NCBI RefSeq assembly: GCF_013423955.1
Contig: NZ_JACCKX010000001.1
Coordinates: 1,240,001 to 1,304,000 of the forward strand
DNA from: Ottowia beijingensis
Lineage (GTDB): Bacteria; Pseudomonadota; Gammaproteobacteria; Burkholderiales; Burkholderiaceae_C
Reading direction: 5' to 3'
Length of the DNA: 64,000 nt
The position numbers were made by a program, and so were the translations under genes. The stretch's first letter is position 1; each line of letters starts with the position of its first letter. Shown in pieces: positions 55,939-64,000 of this stretch. The notes below the pieces were generated by a model, which was given only the letters and a program-made list of their open reading frames with translations, searched no databases and was not told the origin of the DNA.

Positions 55939-56616
55939 ATGGCCAAGAAAGCGCCCCGCCGCACCGCCGAGCGCATTCTGGCCAGCACGCTGGAGCTGTT
56001 CAACCGCTTTGGCGAGCCCAACGCCTCCACCACCATGATTTCGGCCGAGCTGAACATCAGCCCGGGCAATCTGTACTACCACTTTCCGTCCAAGGACGAG
56101 CTGGTCAACACCTTGTTCGACCAGTACGAGAGCCAGCTGTACGAGCTGCTGGCCGCCAGCACCGACGTGCTGGACGTGGAGGATGCGTGGTTCTTCCTGC
56201 ATTCGCTGTTCGAGCTGATCTGGCAGTACCGCTTCCTGTACCGCGACGTCGGCCACCTGCTGTCGCGCAACCGGCGGCTGGAGACGCACTTTCCCGCCAT
56301 CCTGCTGCGCAAGCGCGCCGCGCTGCGCCAGTTGCTCGACACCCTGCAGGCCAAGCGCGCCGCCTCCGCCGCCGAAGACCGCCAGCGCGACGCCGTGGCC
56401 GCCAGCATGGTGGTGCTGCTGACCTACTGGCTGAGCTACGAATACGTGCTGCAGCCGCGCAGCGCCATGGAGCCGGAGAACGCCCAGGACGCCCTGCTGC
56501 GCGGCGCCTACCACGTGATGGGCCTGCTGGCGCCGCACCTGGACGAGGCGTCGCGCGCGCACCTCACGGCGCTGATCGAGGCCTATGATCCGGCCACCCC
56601 TGACCGATCGCCATGA
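55939..56616 (+). CDS. TetR-family transcriptional regulator
   Basis: The 225-residue protein has an N-terminal helix-turn-helix (FGEPNASTTMISAELNISPG, then NLYYHFPSKDELVNTLFDQY), a helical C-terminal domain and LLTYWLSYEYVLQP. The N-terminal region NLYYHFPSKDEL resembles PhaD-type and related lipid-metabolism regulators. With a phasin two genes upstream, control of polyhydroxyalkanoate genes is possible but not shown. Its stop overlaps the next gene (56613-56616). Confidence 0.88.
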   Translation: MAKKAPRRTAERILASTLELFNRFGEPNASTTMISAELNISPGNLYYHFPSKDELVNTLFDQYESQLYELLAASTDVLDVEDAWFFLHSLFELIWQYRFLYRDVGHLLSRNRRLETHFPAILLRKRAALRQLLDTLQAKRAASAAEDRQRDAVAASMVVLLTYWLSYEYVLQPRSAMEPENAQDALLRGAYHVMGLLAPHLDEASRAHLTALIEAYDPATPDRSP

Positions 56617-57386
56617 GCACCTGGCTGCCCTGCCCCTACGCTGCCGACTACCGCTTCGACATCGGCCACGTGCGCGCGCTGTGGCCGGCGCTGCACGCGG
56701 TCGACGCCGAGCCGACGCCGCACAGCGACGCGCTGTGGCACGCCTGGGCGCTGTTCCACTCCGGCCAGTTCGAGCAGGCCACCGATGCGGGGCTGGCCGT
56801 GGGCGTCGAGGGCCTGGCCGTCGCCAACCGGGCAACTGCCGCGCACGCGGCGCTGGTCGAGCCGCAGGAGACGGTGCGCATCGAGCTGTTCAAGCGCATC
56901 CACGCGCGCGCCCTGCAGCACGCCGCGCAGCGGCCCGACCAGGCCAACGCCTGGTACTGGCAGGGCTACGCGCTGGCGCAGTACGCGCAGGGCATCCACG
57001 TGGCGCGGGCGCTGGCGCAGGGGCTGGGCACGCAGGTGCGCGCCGCGCTGGAGGCCACGCTGGCGCTGGCCCCCGGCCACGCCTATGCCCACGTGGCGCT
57101 GGGCGCCTTTCACGCCGCGGTGATCGACAAGGTGGGCCCGCTGGTGGGCGCCATGACCTACGGCGCGCGCGCCGAGGCTGCGCTGTCGCACCTGTGCGAG
57201 GCGCAGCGGCTGGCGCCCGCCTCGCCCGCCGTGCTGTACGAATGCGCCCATGCGCTGCTGATGCTGGACGGCGAAGCGCGCCTGGCCGAGGCCACCCGAC
57301 TGCAGGAGCAGGCGGCGCAGCTGCCCGCGCGCGATGCGGTGGAGCGCCTGTGGGTGGAACTAGCCCGCGCCAGCCTGGCGCTGTAG
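56613..57386 (+). CDS. tetratricopeptide-like protein of unknown function
   Basis: A 257-residue helical protein with repeated A-x-x-W/Y-x-x-A patterns such as ALWHAWALFHSGQFEQATDA, NAWYWQGYALAQYAQGIHVA and HAYAHVALGAFHAAVIDKVG, consistent with a TPR scaffold. No signal peptide, so cytosolic. It overlaps the TetR gene by four bases (ATGA), suggesting they are translated together. No function can be given. Confidence 0.75.
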   Translation: MSTWLPCPYAADYRFDIGHVRALWPALHAVDAEPTPHSDALWHAWALFHSGQFEQATDAGLAVGVEGLAVANRATAAHAALVEPQETVRIELFKRIHARALQHAAQRPDQANAWYWQGYALAQYAQGIHVARALAQGLGTQVRAALEATLALAPGHAYAHVALGAFHAAVIDKVGPLVGAMTYGARAEAALSHLCEAQRLAPASPAVLYECAHALLMLDGEARLAEATRLQEQAAQLPARDAVERLWVELARASLAL

Positions 57387-57470
57387 CCGCCGATACCGCG
57401 TTCGCGGGGTGGCCGGCGGGGCAACGCACTAAGATGCGCGCCATCTGCCATCACCTGCCAAGGAGACCCC

Positions 57471-57730
57471 ATGTCCGACCTGAAAGCCCGCTTCGAAGAA
57501 GCCGTCGCCAACTCAAGACGCTGAGCGAGCGCCCCGACAACATGACGCTGCTGAAGATCTACTCGCTCTACAAGCAGGCCACCGAGGGCGACAACGAAGA
57601 GGCCAAGCCGGGCTTTGCCGACATCGTGGCGCGCGCCAAGTGGGACGCGTGGAAGAAGCTCGAGGGCACCAGCAACGACGAGGCGATGCAGCAGTACATC
57701 GACCTGATCGAAGAGCTGCGCCAGGGTTGA
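57471..57730 (+). CDS. acyl-CoA-binding protein, frame broken
   Basis: ACBP holds long-chain acyl-CoA in the cytosol as a buffer and carrier. The four-helix family pattern is clear: FEEAVAQLKTLSERPDNM, LLKIYSLYKQATEGDNEEAK, PGFADIVARAKWDAWKKLEG and SNDEAMQQYIDLIEEL. The YSLYKQAT and KWDAWKKLEG motifs are diagnostic. One C is missing near 57509, causing a false stop at codon 18; the repaired protein has 86 residues. ATG 57471 has AAGGAGACCCC upstream. ACBP is uncommon in bacteria but known from Burkholderiales and some other Proteobacteria. Confidence 0.9.
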
Positions 57731-57751
57731 TCGGCAGGGCTGGCCACATCA

Positions 57752-57848
57752 AAAAGTGAGCTGTTTGCGCCCGCCACACAAGGATTTCAGAATCAAATGA
57801 TTCTGAAATCCTTTAAACCGGGCGCTGGCCGCTATCAAATCAGCTTGA
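57752..57848. repeat. family A repeat with a nested perfect palindrome
   Basis: Left half AAAGTGAGCTGTTTGCGCCC, right half GGGCGCTGGCCGCTATCAAA. Their spacer holds the perfect 16-bp palindrome AAGGATTTCAGAATCA / TGATTCTGAAATCCTT (57780-57795 and 57798-57813, AA loop). This palindrome is not part of other copies. Confidence 0.75.
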
Positions 57849-57873
57849 TTCGCAACAAGTCTCAAACCGTGTT

Positions 57874-57946
57874 GTGGGAGCGGGCTTGCCCGCGATGAGC
57901 CGCCTCATCGCCACCAACGCTCGATCGCGGGCAAGCCCGCTCCCAC
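57874..57946. repeat. family C REP inverted pair
   Basis: Left GTGGGAGCGGGCTTGCCCGC, right arm inverse, spacer GATGAGCCGCCTCATCGCCA. The spacer and flanks (ACAAGTCTCA, GCCGGACTT-like) resemble the 9131 and 21998 copies. The stretch 57731-58031 holds repeats only. Confidence 0.85.
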
Positions 57947-58031
57947 ACGGCGGATGTGGCCCGGGCGTCATCCCGGACTTCTTGATAGTCAAGCAATCCA
58001 AACGCAAACCGGTCGCCGGCACCGCCCGGAT

Positions 58032-59182
58032 TCACCCCGCCGGGCGTGGCGCCACGGCGTCATCGCGGGCCGTGGCGGTGTCGGCCAGGGTGCGCAGTTG
58101 CGCCTGCCGCTCCGCCTTGGGCTGGCGCGCCAGATCGCGCACCGCGGCATGAAAGCGCGGCCAGTCGCCGCCCACCTGCGCGAACAGCGCCTCGAAGCCC
58201 GGCACCAGCTCGTCGTAGGCGGCCTGGATGCCGAAGAACGCATTGTTGGCCTGCGCCACCCAGGGATCGAAGCCGTCGAACGGCGTGCCGGCCGCCGCCC
58301 ACTCGGCCTTCAGTGCCGCGTAGCGCTGACGAAAATGCGCCATTGCTTCTGACTTGAGAGCAGGCAGCGCTTGCGGGTCGTGCGCCAGCGCCGTTTTTGT
58401 GCATAAACGCGGTTCAGTTCGTCGCGCGTGTCGCGGCTCAGCTGCCGGAACGCGCGGCGCCGGCCGTCGAACGCCGCGTAGTCGCGCCGCGCCTGCTCGC
58501 TGGCCTGCGTGGCCAGCCAGTGCCGCACGCCCAGGCGCTCCACCGCGGTGGCATACGACTCGTTGAACATGGTGTCGTCGCGCACGTACACCACCTGGTG
58601 CGCCAGCTCGTGGAACACCATGCGCGCCAGCTCGCCCTCGGGGTAGCGGATGAAGGTGGACAGCAGCGGATCGCCACCCGCCCAGTTCAGCCAGCCCAGC
58701 GTGGAATAGGCCGGCACGCCGTACACGCGCACTTCCAGCCCCTCGTCTTTTTCAAGCTGCGCGGCCAGCGCTTTGGCGTCGGCCTCGTCGTAATAGCCGC
58801 GGTAGCCCACGCAGCCCACCACCGGAAAGCACCAGCGCCGCAGCGTCAGCGAATCGGGCGGCGCCGCGGCCACGTTCCACACCGCGGCGCGGCGCTTCAG
58901 GTCGCTGTAACGGTGGTAGCTGGCGTTGTCGGGCAGGGCCAGGTCGCTGACGGCGAAGGCGCGGATGCGGCGCGCCAGCTCCAGCCGCGGCTTCAGATCG
59001 GCCGGCGTGGCCGGATCGGCCAGCCAGTCGTCGATGGGGCGCGCCGCCGTCATCAGCGCGATGTGGCCCTGCACCGACTGGGCGTAATAGGCGACGGGCG
59101 TGCAGCCGCCGAGCACGCCCAGCGCGGCCAGCGCCGCCAGAAACAGTGCCAGCCGGCGAGAGGTGCGGTGTGTGAGCGCCAT
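58032..59182 (-). CDS. zinc aminopeptidase lipoprotein, frame broken
   Basis: This is a predicted aminopeptidase of the PF10023 type, about 383 residues, with a lipoprotein signal (LFLAALAALGVLGGC) and the metallopeptidase motif HELAH in ARMVFHELAHQVVYV, followed by NESYATAVERLG. It would sit in the periplasm or outer membrane. The frame breaks near 58400: one A is missing in AAAAA; the repaired join is NRVYAQKTALAHDPQALPAL, then SEAMAHFRQRYAALKAEW. The join region lies in a family A-like stretch. ATG 59182 gives the lipobox; longer frames upstream overlap the molybdopterin gene. Confidence 0.88.
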
Positions 59183-59223
59183 GGTCGTCGGAGCCGCTGC
59201 GCGCGGGTCGGTTCCGCGCCGCG

Positions 59224-61266
59224 TCACGGCGCGGCCAGCGCCACCTGCACCGCGCAGTCGTAGAACGTCGGCCCGCGCCCCATGTCCGTCAGCGCCTGGC
59301 TGGTGAGTTCGTTCACGTTGGTGCCGCGCGGCCCCAGCTTGCGCCACCAGATGCCCAGGCCGTTGACGACGCCGGGTCGGGCGCGTTCGCTCACCTCGGC
59401 CTTGCAGTGGTAGCGGCCGCGGTTGTTGAACACCTCGACCAGCATGCCGCTGGCGATGCCGCGCGGCGCCGCGTCTTGCGGATGAATTTCGAGCAGCGGT
59501 TCGCCCTCGATGCTGCGCAGGCTCTGCACATTGACGAAGCTGCTGTTGAGAAAGTGCCGCGCCGGCGGCGAGATCATGGCCAGCGGGTAGGCTGCACTGG
59601 CGCCGGCCACTTCACGGTTAGGCACATGGTTCGGCAGTGAGTCGCCGCCCTTTCTGGACAGCTCACTATCGAATTCGCAGCGACCGGACGCGGTGGGAAA
59701 ACCGCCCTCGGCGAACGGCGCGTCCGGCAGCTTCAGGCGCGCGAAGCCGTTCGCCAGCAACTCGTCGAAGTTCACCTGCTTGCCATACGCCTGCCGGCAC
59801 AGCGCCTCGTCGCTGTCGGCAAAGCACGGCGCATCGAAGCCCATGCGCGCCGCCAGGTCGCGGAAGATCTGCGCGTTGCTGCGCGCCTCGCCCTGCTGCG
59901 CCATCGCCGGGCGGTTCAGCAGCACGTCGGTGTGGCCGTAGGCGAGGTGGATGTCCCAGTGCTCCAGCTGCGTGGTGGCGGGCAGCACGATGTCGGCGTG
60001 ATCGGCCGTGTCGGTGCGGAAATGCTCCAGCACCACGGTGAACAGGTCTTCGCGCGCGAAGCCGCGCACCACCTTGGGCGATTCGGGCGCCACGGCCACC
60101 GGGTTGCTGTTGTAAACCACCAGCGCCTCGATGGGCGGGCCGCCCGACAGCGCGTCGGCATCGCCGTTCAGCGCATCGCCGATCCGCACCATGTTCACGG
60201 TGCGCGGCGTGCGCCCGGCCAGCAAGTCGGGCCGCTGCAACGCCGCGCGGTCGACCGGGAACGCGCCCGAGGACGACAGCAGCACGCCGCCCGCGCGGTG
60301 CCGCCACGCGCCGGTGAGCGCCGGCAGGCAGGCGATGGCGCGCACCGCATTGCCGCCGCCGGCGCAGCGCTGCACGCCGTAGTTCAGGCGGATCGCCGCC
60401 GGCCGCGTGGTGCCCCAGGCGCGCGCCAGCCCGCGTACCTGATCGGCGGTGATGCCGCACACCGCTGCCACGCGCTCCGGATTCCAGAGCAGCGCGCGCT
60501 CGCGCAATGCGGGCCAGCCGCGCGTATGGCGCTGGATGTAGTCGTGGTCCAGCCAGTCGTGCACGATCAGCTCGTGCATCAGCCCCAGCGCCAGCGCGGC
60601 GTCGGTGCCGGGCAGCAGGGCGATGTGCTCGTCGCACTTGTCGGCCGTCTCCGTCTTGCGCGGGTCGATGCAGACCAGGCGCGCGCCCTGTCGCCGGGCC
60701 TGCTGCGCCAGGCGCCAGAAGTGCAGGTTGCTGGCGATCGAGTTGCTGCCCCAGATCAGGATCAGCCTGGCCTCGGCAAAGAACTCCACCCGCATGCCCA
60801 CCTTGCCGCCGAGGGTGCGCGTCAGCGCCTCGCCGCCGGCGGTGGCGCAGATGGTGCGGTCGAGCAGGCTGGCGCCCAGCTGGTGGAAAAAGCGCCGGTC
60901 CATCGACTCGCCCTGCACCAGCCCCATGGTGCCGGCGTAGCTGTAGGGCAGGATGGCCTGCGGGTTGCGCGCGGCGATGACCTTCAGGCGCGTGGCAATC
61001 TCATCCAGCGCCGCATCCCAGCCGATCGGCTCGAAGCGCCCCTCGCCCTTGGCGCCGGCGCGGCGCAGCGGCGTCAGGATGCGCTCGGGGTGGTGCGTGC
61101 GCTCGGCGTAGCGCGAGACCTTGGTGCACAGCACGCCGTCGGTGGGCGGGTGCGCCGGGTTGCCGCGCACGCGCACGGCACGGCCGTCCTGCACCGTCGT
61201 CACCAGGCTGCAGGTGTCGGGGCAATCGTGCGGGCAGGCGCCCACCACTTCGTTGGACTGGGTCAT
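59224..61266 (-). CDS. molybdopterin oxidoreductase (formate dehydrogenase/DMSO reductase family)
   Basis: The 680-residue protein is a type of DMSO-reductase family enzyme with an N-terminal [4Fe-4S] site (Cys11, Cys15, Cys19 in CPHDCPDTC and Cys47 in LCTK) and Mo-bis-MGD binding segments (GSNSIASNLHFW, CIDPRKTETADKCDEH, YNSNPVAVAPE). No Tat signal is seen, so it is cytosolic. The electron partner and substrate cannot be identified; it is shorter than formate dehydrogenases. The gene is divergent from the LivK-like gene at 61366. No frame break. Confidence 0.9.
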   Translation of the reverse strand: MTQSNEVVGACPHDCPDTCSLVTTVQDGRAVRVRGNPAHPPTDGVLCTKVSRYAERTHHPERILTPLRRAGAKGEGRFEPIGWDAALDEIATRLKVIAARNPQAILPYSYAGTMGLVQGESMDRRFFHQLGASLLDRTICATAGGEALTRTLGGKVGMRVEFFAEARLILIWGSNSIASNLHFWRLAQQARRQGARLVCIDPRKTETADKCDEHIALLPGTDAALALGLMHELIVHDWLDHDYIQRHTRGWPALRERALLWNPERVAAVCGITADQVRGLARAWGTTRPAAIRLNYGVQRCAGGGNAVRAIACLPALTGAWRHRAGGVLLSSSGAFPVDRAALQRPDLLAGRTPRTVNMVRIGDALNGDADALSGGPPIEALVVYNSNPVAVAPESPKVVRGFAREDLFTVVLEHFRTDTADHADIVLPATTQLEHWDIHLAYGHTDVLLNRPAMAQQGEARSNAQIFRDLAARMGFDAPCFADSDEALCRQAYGKQVNFDELLANGFARLKLPDAPFAEGGFPTASGRCEFDSELSRKGGDSLPNHVPNREVAGASAAYPLAMISPPARHFLNSSFVNVQSLRSIEGEPLLEIHPQDAAPRGIASGMLVEVFNNRGRYHCKAEVSERARPGVVNGLGIWWRKLGPRGTNVNELTSQALTDMGRGPTFYDCAVQVALAAP

Positions 61267-61365
61267 GGGGCGATGTGCGAAATTTCACACCCGCCACACC
61301 CCCGCGAACAGGTGTAGAAGTTAGACTTCATTTCCAAATAATCCACACTTTTCTGGACGTTTTCC
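61267..61365. promoter_or_regulatory. divergent promoter region
   Basis: 99 bases between divergent genes; the stretch 61315-61352 is A/T-rich by the standard of the window (contains TTTCCAAATAATCC). Promoters for both directions are expected here, but no box is sure. Confidence 0.35.
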
Positions 61366-62500
61366 ATGGACAGGTCATTCTCCATCAGCCGCCGCCAACT
61401 CGCCAGGATGGCTGCTGCCAGCGCCGTGGCGGGCGTGGGCCTGGCCCGTGCGCAGGACAGCCGCATCGTGCTGGGCCAGTCGGCCGCCTTCAGCGGCCCG
61501 GCCATGCAGCTGGGCACGCAGTTTCACGCCGGCGCCAGGCTGTGGTTCGACCAGCTCAATACCAAGGGCGGCGTGGGCGGGCGGCAGGTCGAGATCCGCC
61601 ATCTGGACGACGGCTACGAGCCCGACCGCTGCGTCGCCAACACCGAAAAGCTGATCAAGGACGAGGTGTTCGCCCTGTTTGGCTACATCGGCACGCCCAC
61701 CAGCCTGGCGGCGCTGCCGCTGGCCACCTCGGCGCGCGTGCCTTTCATCGCGCCCTTCACCGGCGCCATGGGTCTGCGCGAGCCGTTCAAGCGCGAGGCC
61801 TTTCACCTGCGCGCCTCGTACGACGACGAGACGGCGCTGATCGTCAAGCAGCTGATCGAGCTGAGCCAGAACCGCATCGGCGTGTTCTACCAGAACGACG
61901 CCTACGGCAAGGCCGGCCTGTCGGGCGTGACCAAGGCGCTGGCGGCGCGCCAGCTCGCCGGTGGCCGAGGGCACCGTGGAGCGCAACAGCGAGGACGTGG
62001 CCGCCGCCGTGGCCAAGCTGGCCAAGTCGGGCGCGCAGGCCATCGTGCAGATCGGCGCCTACAAGGCCTGCGCCGCCTTCATCCGCCAGGCCAAGCAGGC
62101 CGGCTACGGCGGCAAGTTCTACAACGTGTCGTTCGTCGGCACGCAGGCGCTGGCCGACGAACTGGGCAAGGACGGCGCCGGCGTGGTGGTGTCGCAGGTG
62201 GTGCCCTCGCCCTACAACCCGGCGCGGCCGGTGTCGCGCGAGTTCGTCGCCGCCGCCAAACAGCAGGGCCGGGTGCAGGCCAACTTTTCCAGCATGGAGG
62301 GCTACCTGGCCGCCAAGCTGTTCACCGAGGGCCTGACGCGCGCCGGCGGCAAGCCCACGCGCGAGGCGCTGATCGCCGCACTGGAGTCGATCAACGAGGA
62401 CTTCGGCGGCTACCGCGTGAGCTTCGGCCCGGGCAACCATGTGGCGTCGAAGTTCGTCGAGCTGTCGATGCTGACGGGCGACGGCCGGGTGCGGACCTGA
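61366..62500 (+). CDS. branched-chain amino acid ABC substrate-binding protein (LivK-like), frame broken
   Basis: A periplasmic binding protein of type I fold, about 379 residues. The leader MDRSFSISRRQLARMAAASA has a twin Arg (SRRQLA) ahead of a hydrophobic stretch ending LARAQ, so Tat or Sec export. Family segments are VLGQSAAFSGPAMQLGTQF, VEIRHLDDGYEPDRCVANT and FVGTQALADELG. The frame breaks near 61960; the join needs two bases restored, or one removed, to give QLAPVAEGTVERNSEDV. No permease or ATPase follows, so this may serve another locus. Substrate unknown. Confidence 0.88.
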
Positions 62501-62586
62501 CGCCACGGCGGCGCCACGGCAGGGCCGGCCCCGCGGCCCTGCCAAGGGCGGTGCAACGCCATCATTTTGATAGCGCCCCGCGCACA

Positions 62587-62612
62587 CCCCTGCGGCGACA
62601 GGGGCGTTTTCG
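62587..62612 (+). terminator. weak terminator-like hairpin after the binding-protein gene
   Basis: Stem CCCCTG / CAGGGG with a 6-base loop followed by CGTTTT. The stem is short, so termination is uncertain. A family A-like half (TTTTGATAGCGCC) is just upstream. Confidence 0.35.
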
Positions 62613-62657
62613 GCACTGCTCTCGCCAGCGCGCGCACGCCCCGGTAGACTGCGGGCC

Positions 62658-63911
62658 ATGAACCTGATCGAACCCATCCTGGCACAGGCCGCGGCCATCA
62701 CCCAACTGCGGCGCGACATCCACGCGCACCCTGAGCTCTGCTTCGAGGAAGTGCGCACCGCCGACCTGGTGGCGGCCAAGCTGACCGAATGGGGCATCCC
62801 CATTCACCGCGGGCTGGGCACCACCGGCGTGGTGGGCATCGTGCACGGGCGCGACGGCGGCGCGGCCGCGAAAAACGGACGAGCGATTGGCCTGCGCGCC
62901 GACATGGACGCGCTGCCCATGACCGAGTTCAACACCTTCGCCCATGCCAGCCAGCACCACGGCAAGATGCACGCCTGCGGCCACGACGGCCACACCGCCA
63001 TGCTGCTGGCGGCGGCGCAGCATTTTTCGAAGAACCGCAATTTCGACGGCACCGTGTACCTGATCTTCCAGCCGGCCGAGGAAGGCGGCGGCGGCGCGCG
63101 CGAGATGATCCAGGACGGGCTGTTTGAGCAGTTCCCGATGGAGGCCGTGTTCGGCATGCACAACTGGCCGGGCATGGACGTGGGCAAGTTCGCCGTCTCG
63201 CCCGGCCCGGTGATGGCATCAAGCAACGAGTTCAAGATCACCATCACCGGCAAGGGCGGCCACGCCGCGCTGCCGCACATGGGGTGCGACCCGGTGCCCA
63301 TCGCCTGCCAGGTGGTGCAGGGCTTCCAAACCATCGTCACGCGCAACAAGAAGCCGGTGGACGCGGCGGTGATCTCGGTCACCATGATCCACGCCGGCGA
63401 AGCCACCAACGTGATCCCGGACAGCTGCGAAATCCAGGGCACGGTGCGCTGCTTCAGCTTCGAGGTGCTGGACCTGGTGGAGCGCCGCATGCAGGAGATT
63501 GCCGAGGGCGTGAGCGCCGCCTTCGGCGCCACCTGCGACTTCCACTTCCACCGCAACTACCCGCCCACCATCAACACGCCTTACGAGGCCGACTTCGCCC
63601 GCCGCGTGATGGCCGGCATCGTCGGCGCCGACAACGCGCTGGCGCAGGAGCCGGTGATGGGCGCGGAGGACTTCTCGTACATGCTGCTGGAAAAGCCCGG
63701 CGCCTACTGCTTCATCGCCAACGGCGACGGCGCGCACCGCGCCACCTACGAAGGCGGCGGCCACGACGCCGGCCCCTGCACGCTGCACAACCCGCACTAC
63801 GACTTCAACGACGAGCTGATTCCGCTGGGCGGCACCTACTGGGTGCGCCTGGCCGAGGAATGGCTGGCGCATGAACCACCGGCCGACCGGCCGATGCCGG
63901 TGAAGGGCTGA
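62658..63911 (+). CDS. M20 family amidohydrolase (hippurate hydrolase type)
   Basis: A 417-residue metal-dependent amidohydrolase that splits N-acyl amino acids. Metal-site motifs: GLRADMDALPM, HACGHDGHTAMLLAAA, FQPAEEGGGGAREM (catalytic Glu), and the lid domain residues KITITGKGGHAALPH; the final Asp/Glu site is EPVMGAEDFSYM and the last His is in HNPHYDFND. All ligands are in place. Function as N-acyl-amino-acid or hippurate hydrolase cannot be separated by sequence. 157 bases after the LivK-like gene. Confidence 0.94.
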   Translation: MNLIEPILAQAAAITQLRRDIHAHPELCFEEVRTADLVAAKLTEWGIPIHRGLGTTGVVGIVHGRDGGAAAKNGRAIGLRADMDALPMTEFNTFAHASQHHGKMHACGHDGHTAMLLAAAQHFSKNRNFDGTVYLIFQPAEEGGGGAREMIQDGLFEQFPMEAVFGMHNWPGMDVGKFAVSPGPVMASSNEFKITITGKGGHAALPHMGCDPVPIACQVVQGFQTIVTRNKKPVDAAVISVTMIHAGEATNVIPDSCEIQGTVRCFSFEVLDLVERRMQEIAEGVSAAFGATCDFHFHRNYPPTINTPYEADFARRVMAGIVGADNALAQEPVMGAEDFSYMLLEKPGAYCFIANGDGAHRATYEGGGHDAGPCTLHNPHYDFNDELIPLGGTYWVRLAEEWLAHEPPADRPMPVKG

Positions 63912-63929
63912 GGCGCGGTTGGCCTCTGG

Positions 63930-63986
63930 TGGACGCGGGCTGGCCGGCGATGGCAACGCACCATCGCGGGCCAGCGCGCCCCACGG
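63930..63986. repeat. degenerate family C REP pair
   Basis: GTGGACGCGGGCTGGCCGGC and, inverted, CGCGGGCCAGCGCGCCCCAC are diverged arms of the family C palindrome with the usual CGATGG / CCATCG junction. It follows the M20 gene stop by 19 bases. Confidence 0.6.
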
Positions 63987-64000
63987 AAACCCCAAAACTA

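Noticed and set aside
1-64000. tRNA, rRNA or riboswitch genes
   Set aside because: No cloverleaf-like sequences, conserved rRNA stretches or recognised aptamer cores were seen by eye; a covariance search would be needed to exclude small RNAs.

Overview
The window is a G+C-rich chromosomal segment of a betaproteobacterium, most likely a member of the Comamonadaceae (Burkholderiales). This rests on the gene content (TRAP dicarboxylate transporter, phasin, acyl-CoA-binding protein, acyl-CoA dehydrogenase with a dehydrogenase-first FadB, complete gsp cluster) and on several short dispersed repeats that I associate with that family. The genus cannot be fixed from the sequence alone. No rRNA, tRNA, CRISPR array or full-length transposase was found.

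Layout. 1-6.5 kb: pyrC, a YXWXPGXW-repeat lipoprotein, rnk, a TRAP transporter operon (dctQ-dctM-dctP) and a fragment of an amino-acid ABC ATPase. 6.5-12.5 kb: an ATM1-type ABC exporter, two acyl-CoA thioesterases, a crotonase and an alpha/beta hydrolase. 12.7-19.9 kb: a fatty-acid beta-oxidation operon read on the minus strand (tetR, acyl-CoA dehydrogenase, DUF2147, fadB, a DUF559 cassette, fadA). 20-23 kb: an FAH-family hydrolase, slmA and argB. 23-34 kb: polysaccharide genes (WecA/MraY-like transferase, a very large methyltransferase-glycosyltransferase, two tandem methyltransferases, Wzt/Wzm O-antigen exporter with a BrnT/BrnA toxin-antitoxin pair between wzm and wzt, a parvulin). 34.3-36.5 kb: an abundant-looking secreted protein and a small lipoprotein. 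37.2-48.4 kb: a type II secretion operon, gspE-F-G-H-I-J-K-L-M-N/C-D. 48.5-54 kb: dTDP-L-rhamnose synthesis (rfbB-D-A-C), a glycosyltransferase and an acyltransferase. 54-57.7 kb: phasin, DUF3108, TetR, TPR-like and acyl-CoA-binding proteins. 58-64 kb: a lipoprotein aminopeptidase, a molybdopterin oxidoreductase, a branched-chain amino acid binding protein and an M20 amidohydrolase.

Two themes cut across the window. First, about 39 reading-frame breaks in 24 genes almost all have the same sign: one base missing, usually in a C/G run of three or more. This is the signature of uncorrected long-read sequencing, so these genes are best read as intact. Second, intergenic DNA is full of short repeats of at least five families, and several copies sit inside or at the exact edges of coding sequences. 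One is an in-frame 28-codon insert in the ABC exporter ATPase domain, one supplies the signal peptide of the DUF2147 protein, a pair of inverted copies supplies both the start and stop codon of gspJ, and a repeat-flanked DUF559 endonuclease ORF reads into fadA. Repeat invasion and reuse as coding sequence is the most interesting biology here.

Functionally the genes describe a heterotrophic surface-polysaccharide producer with protein secretion: rhamnose and glycan synthesis feeding an ABC O-antigen exporter, a type II secreton, dicarboxylate and amino-acid uptake, and fatty-acid/polyhydroxyalkanoate metabolism.
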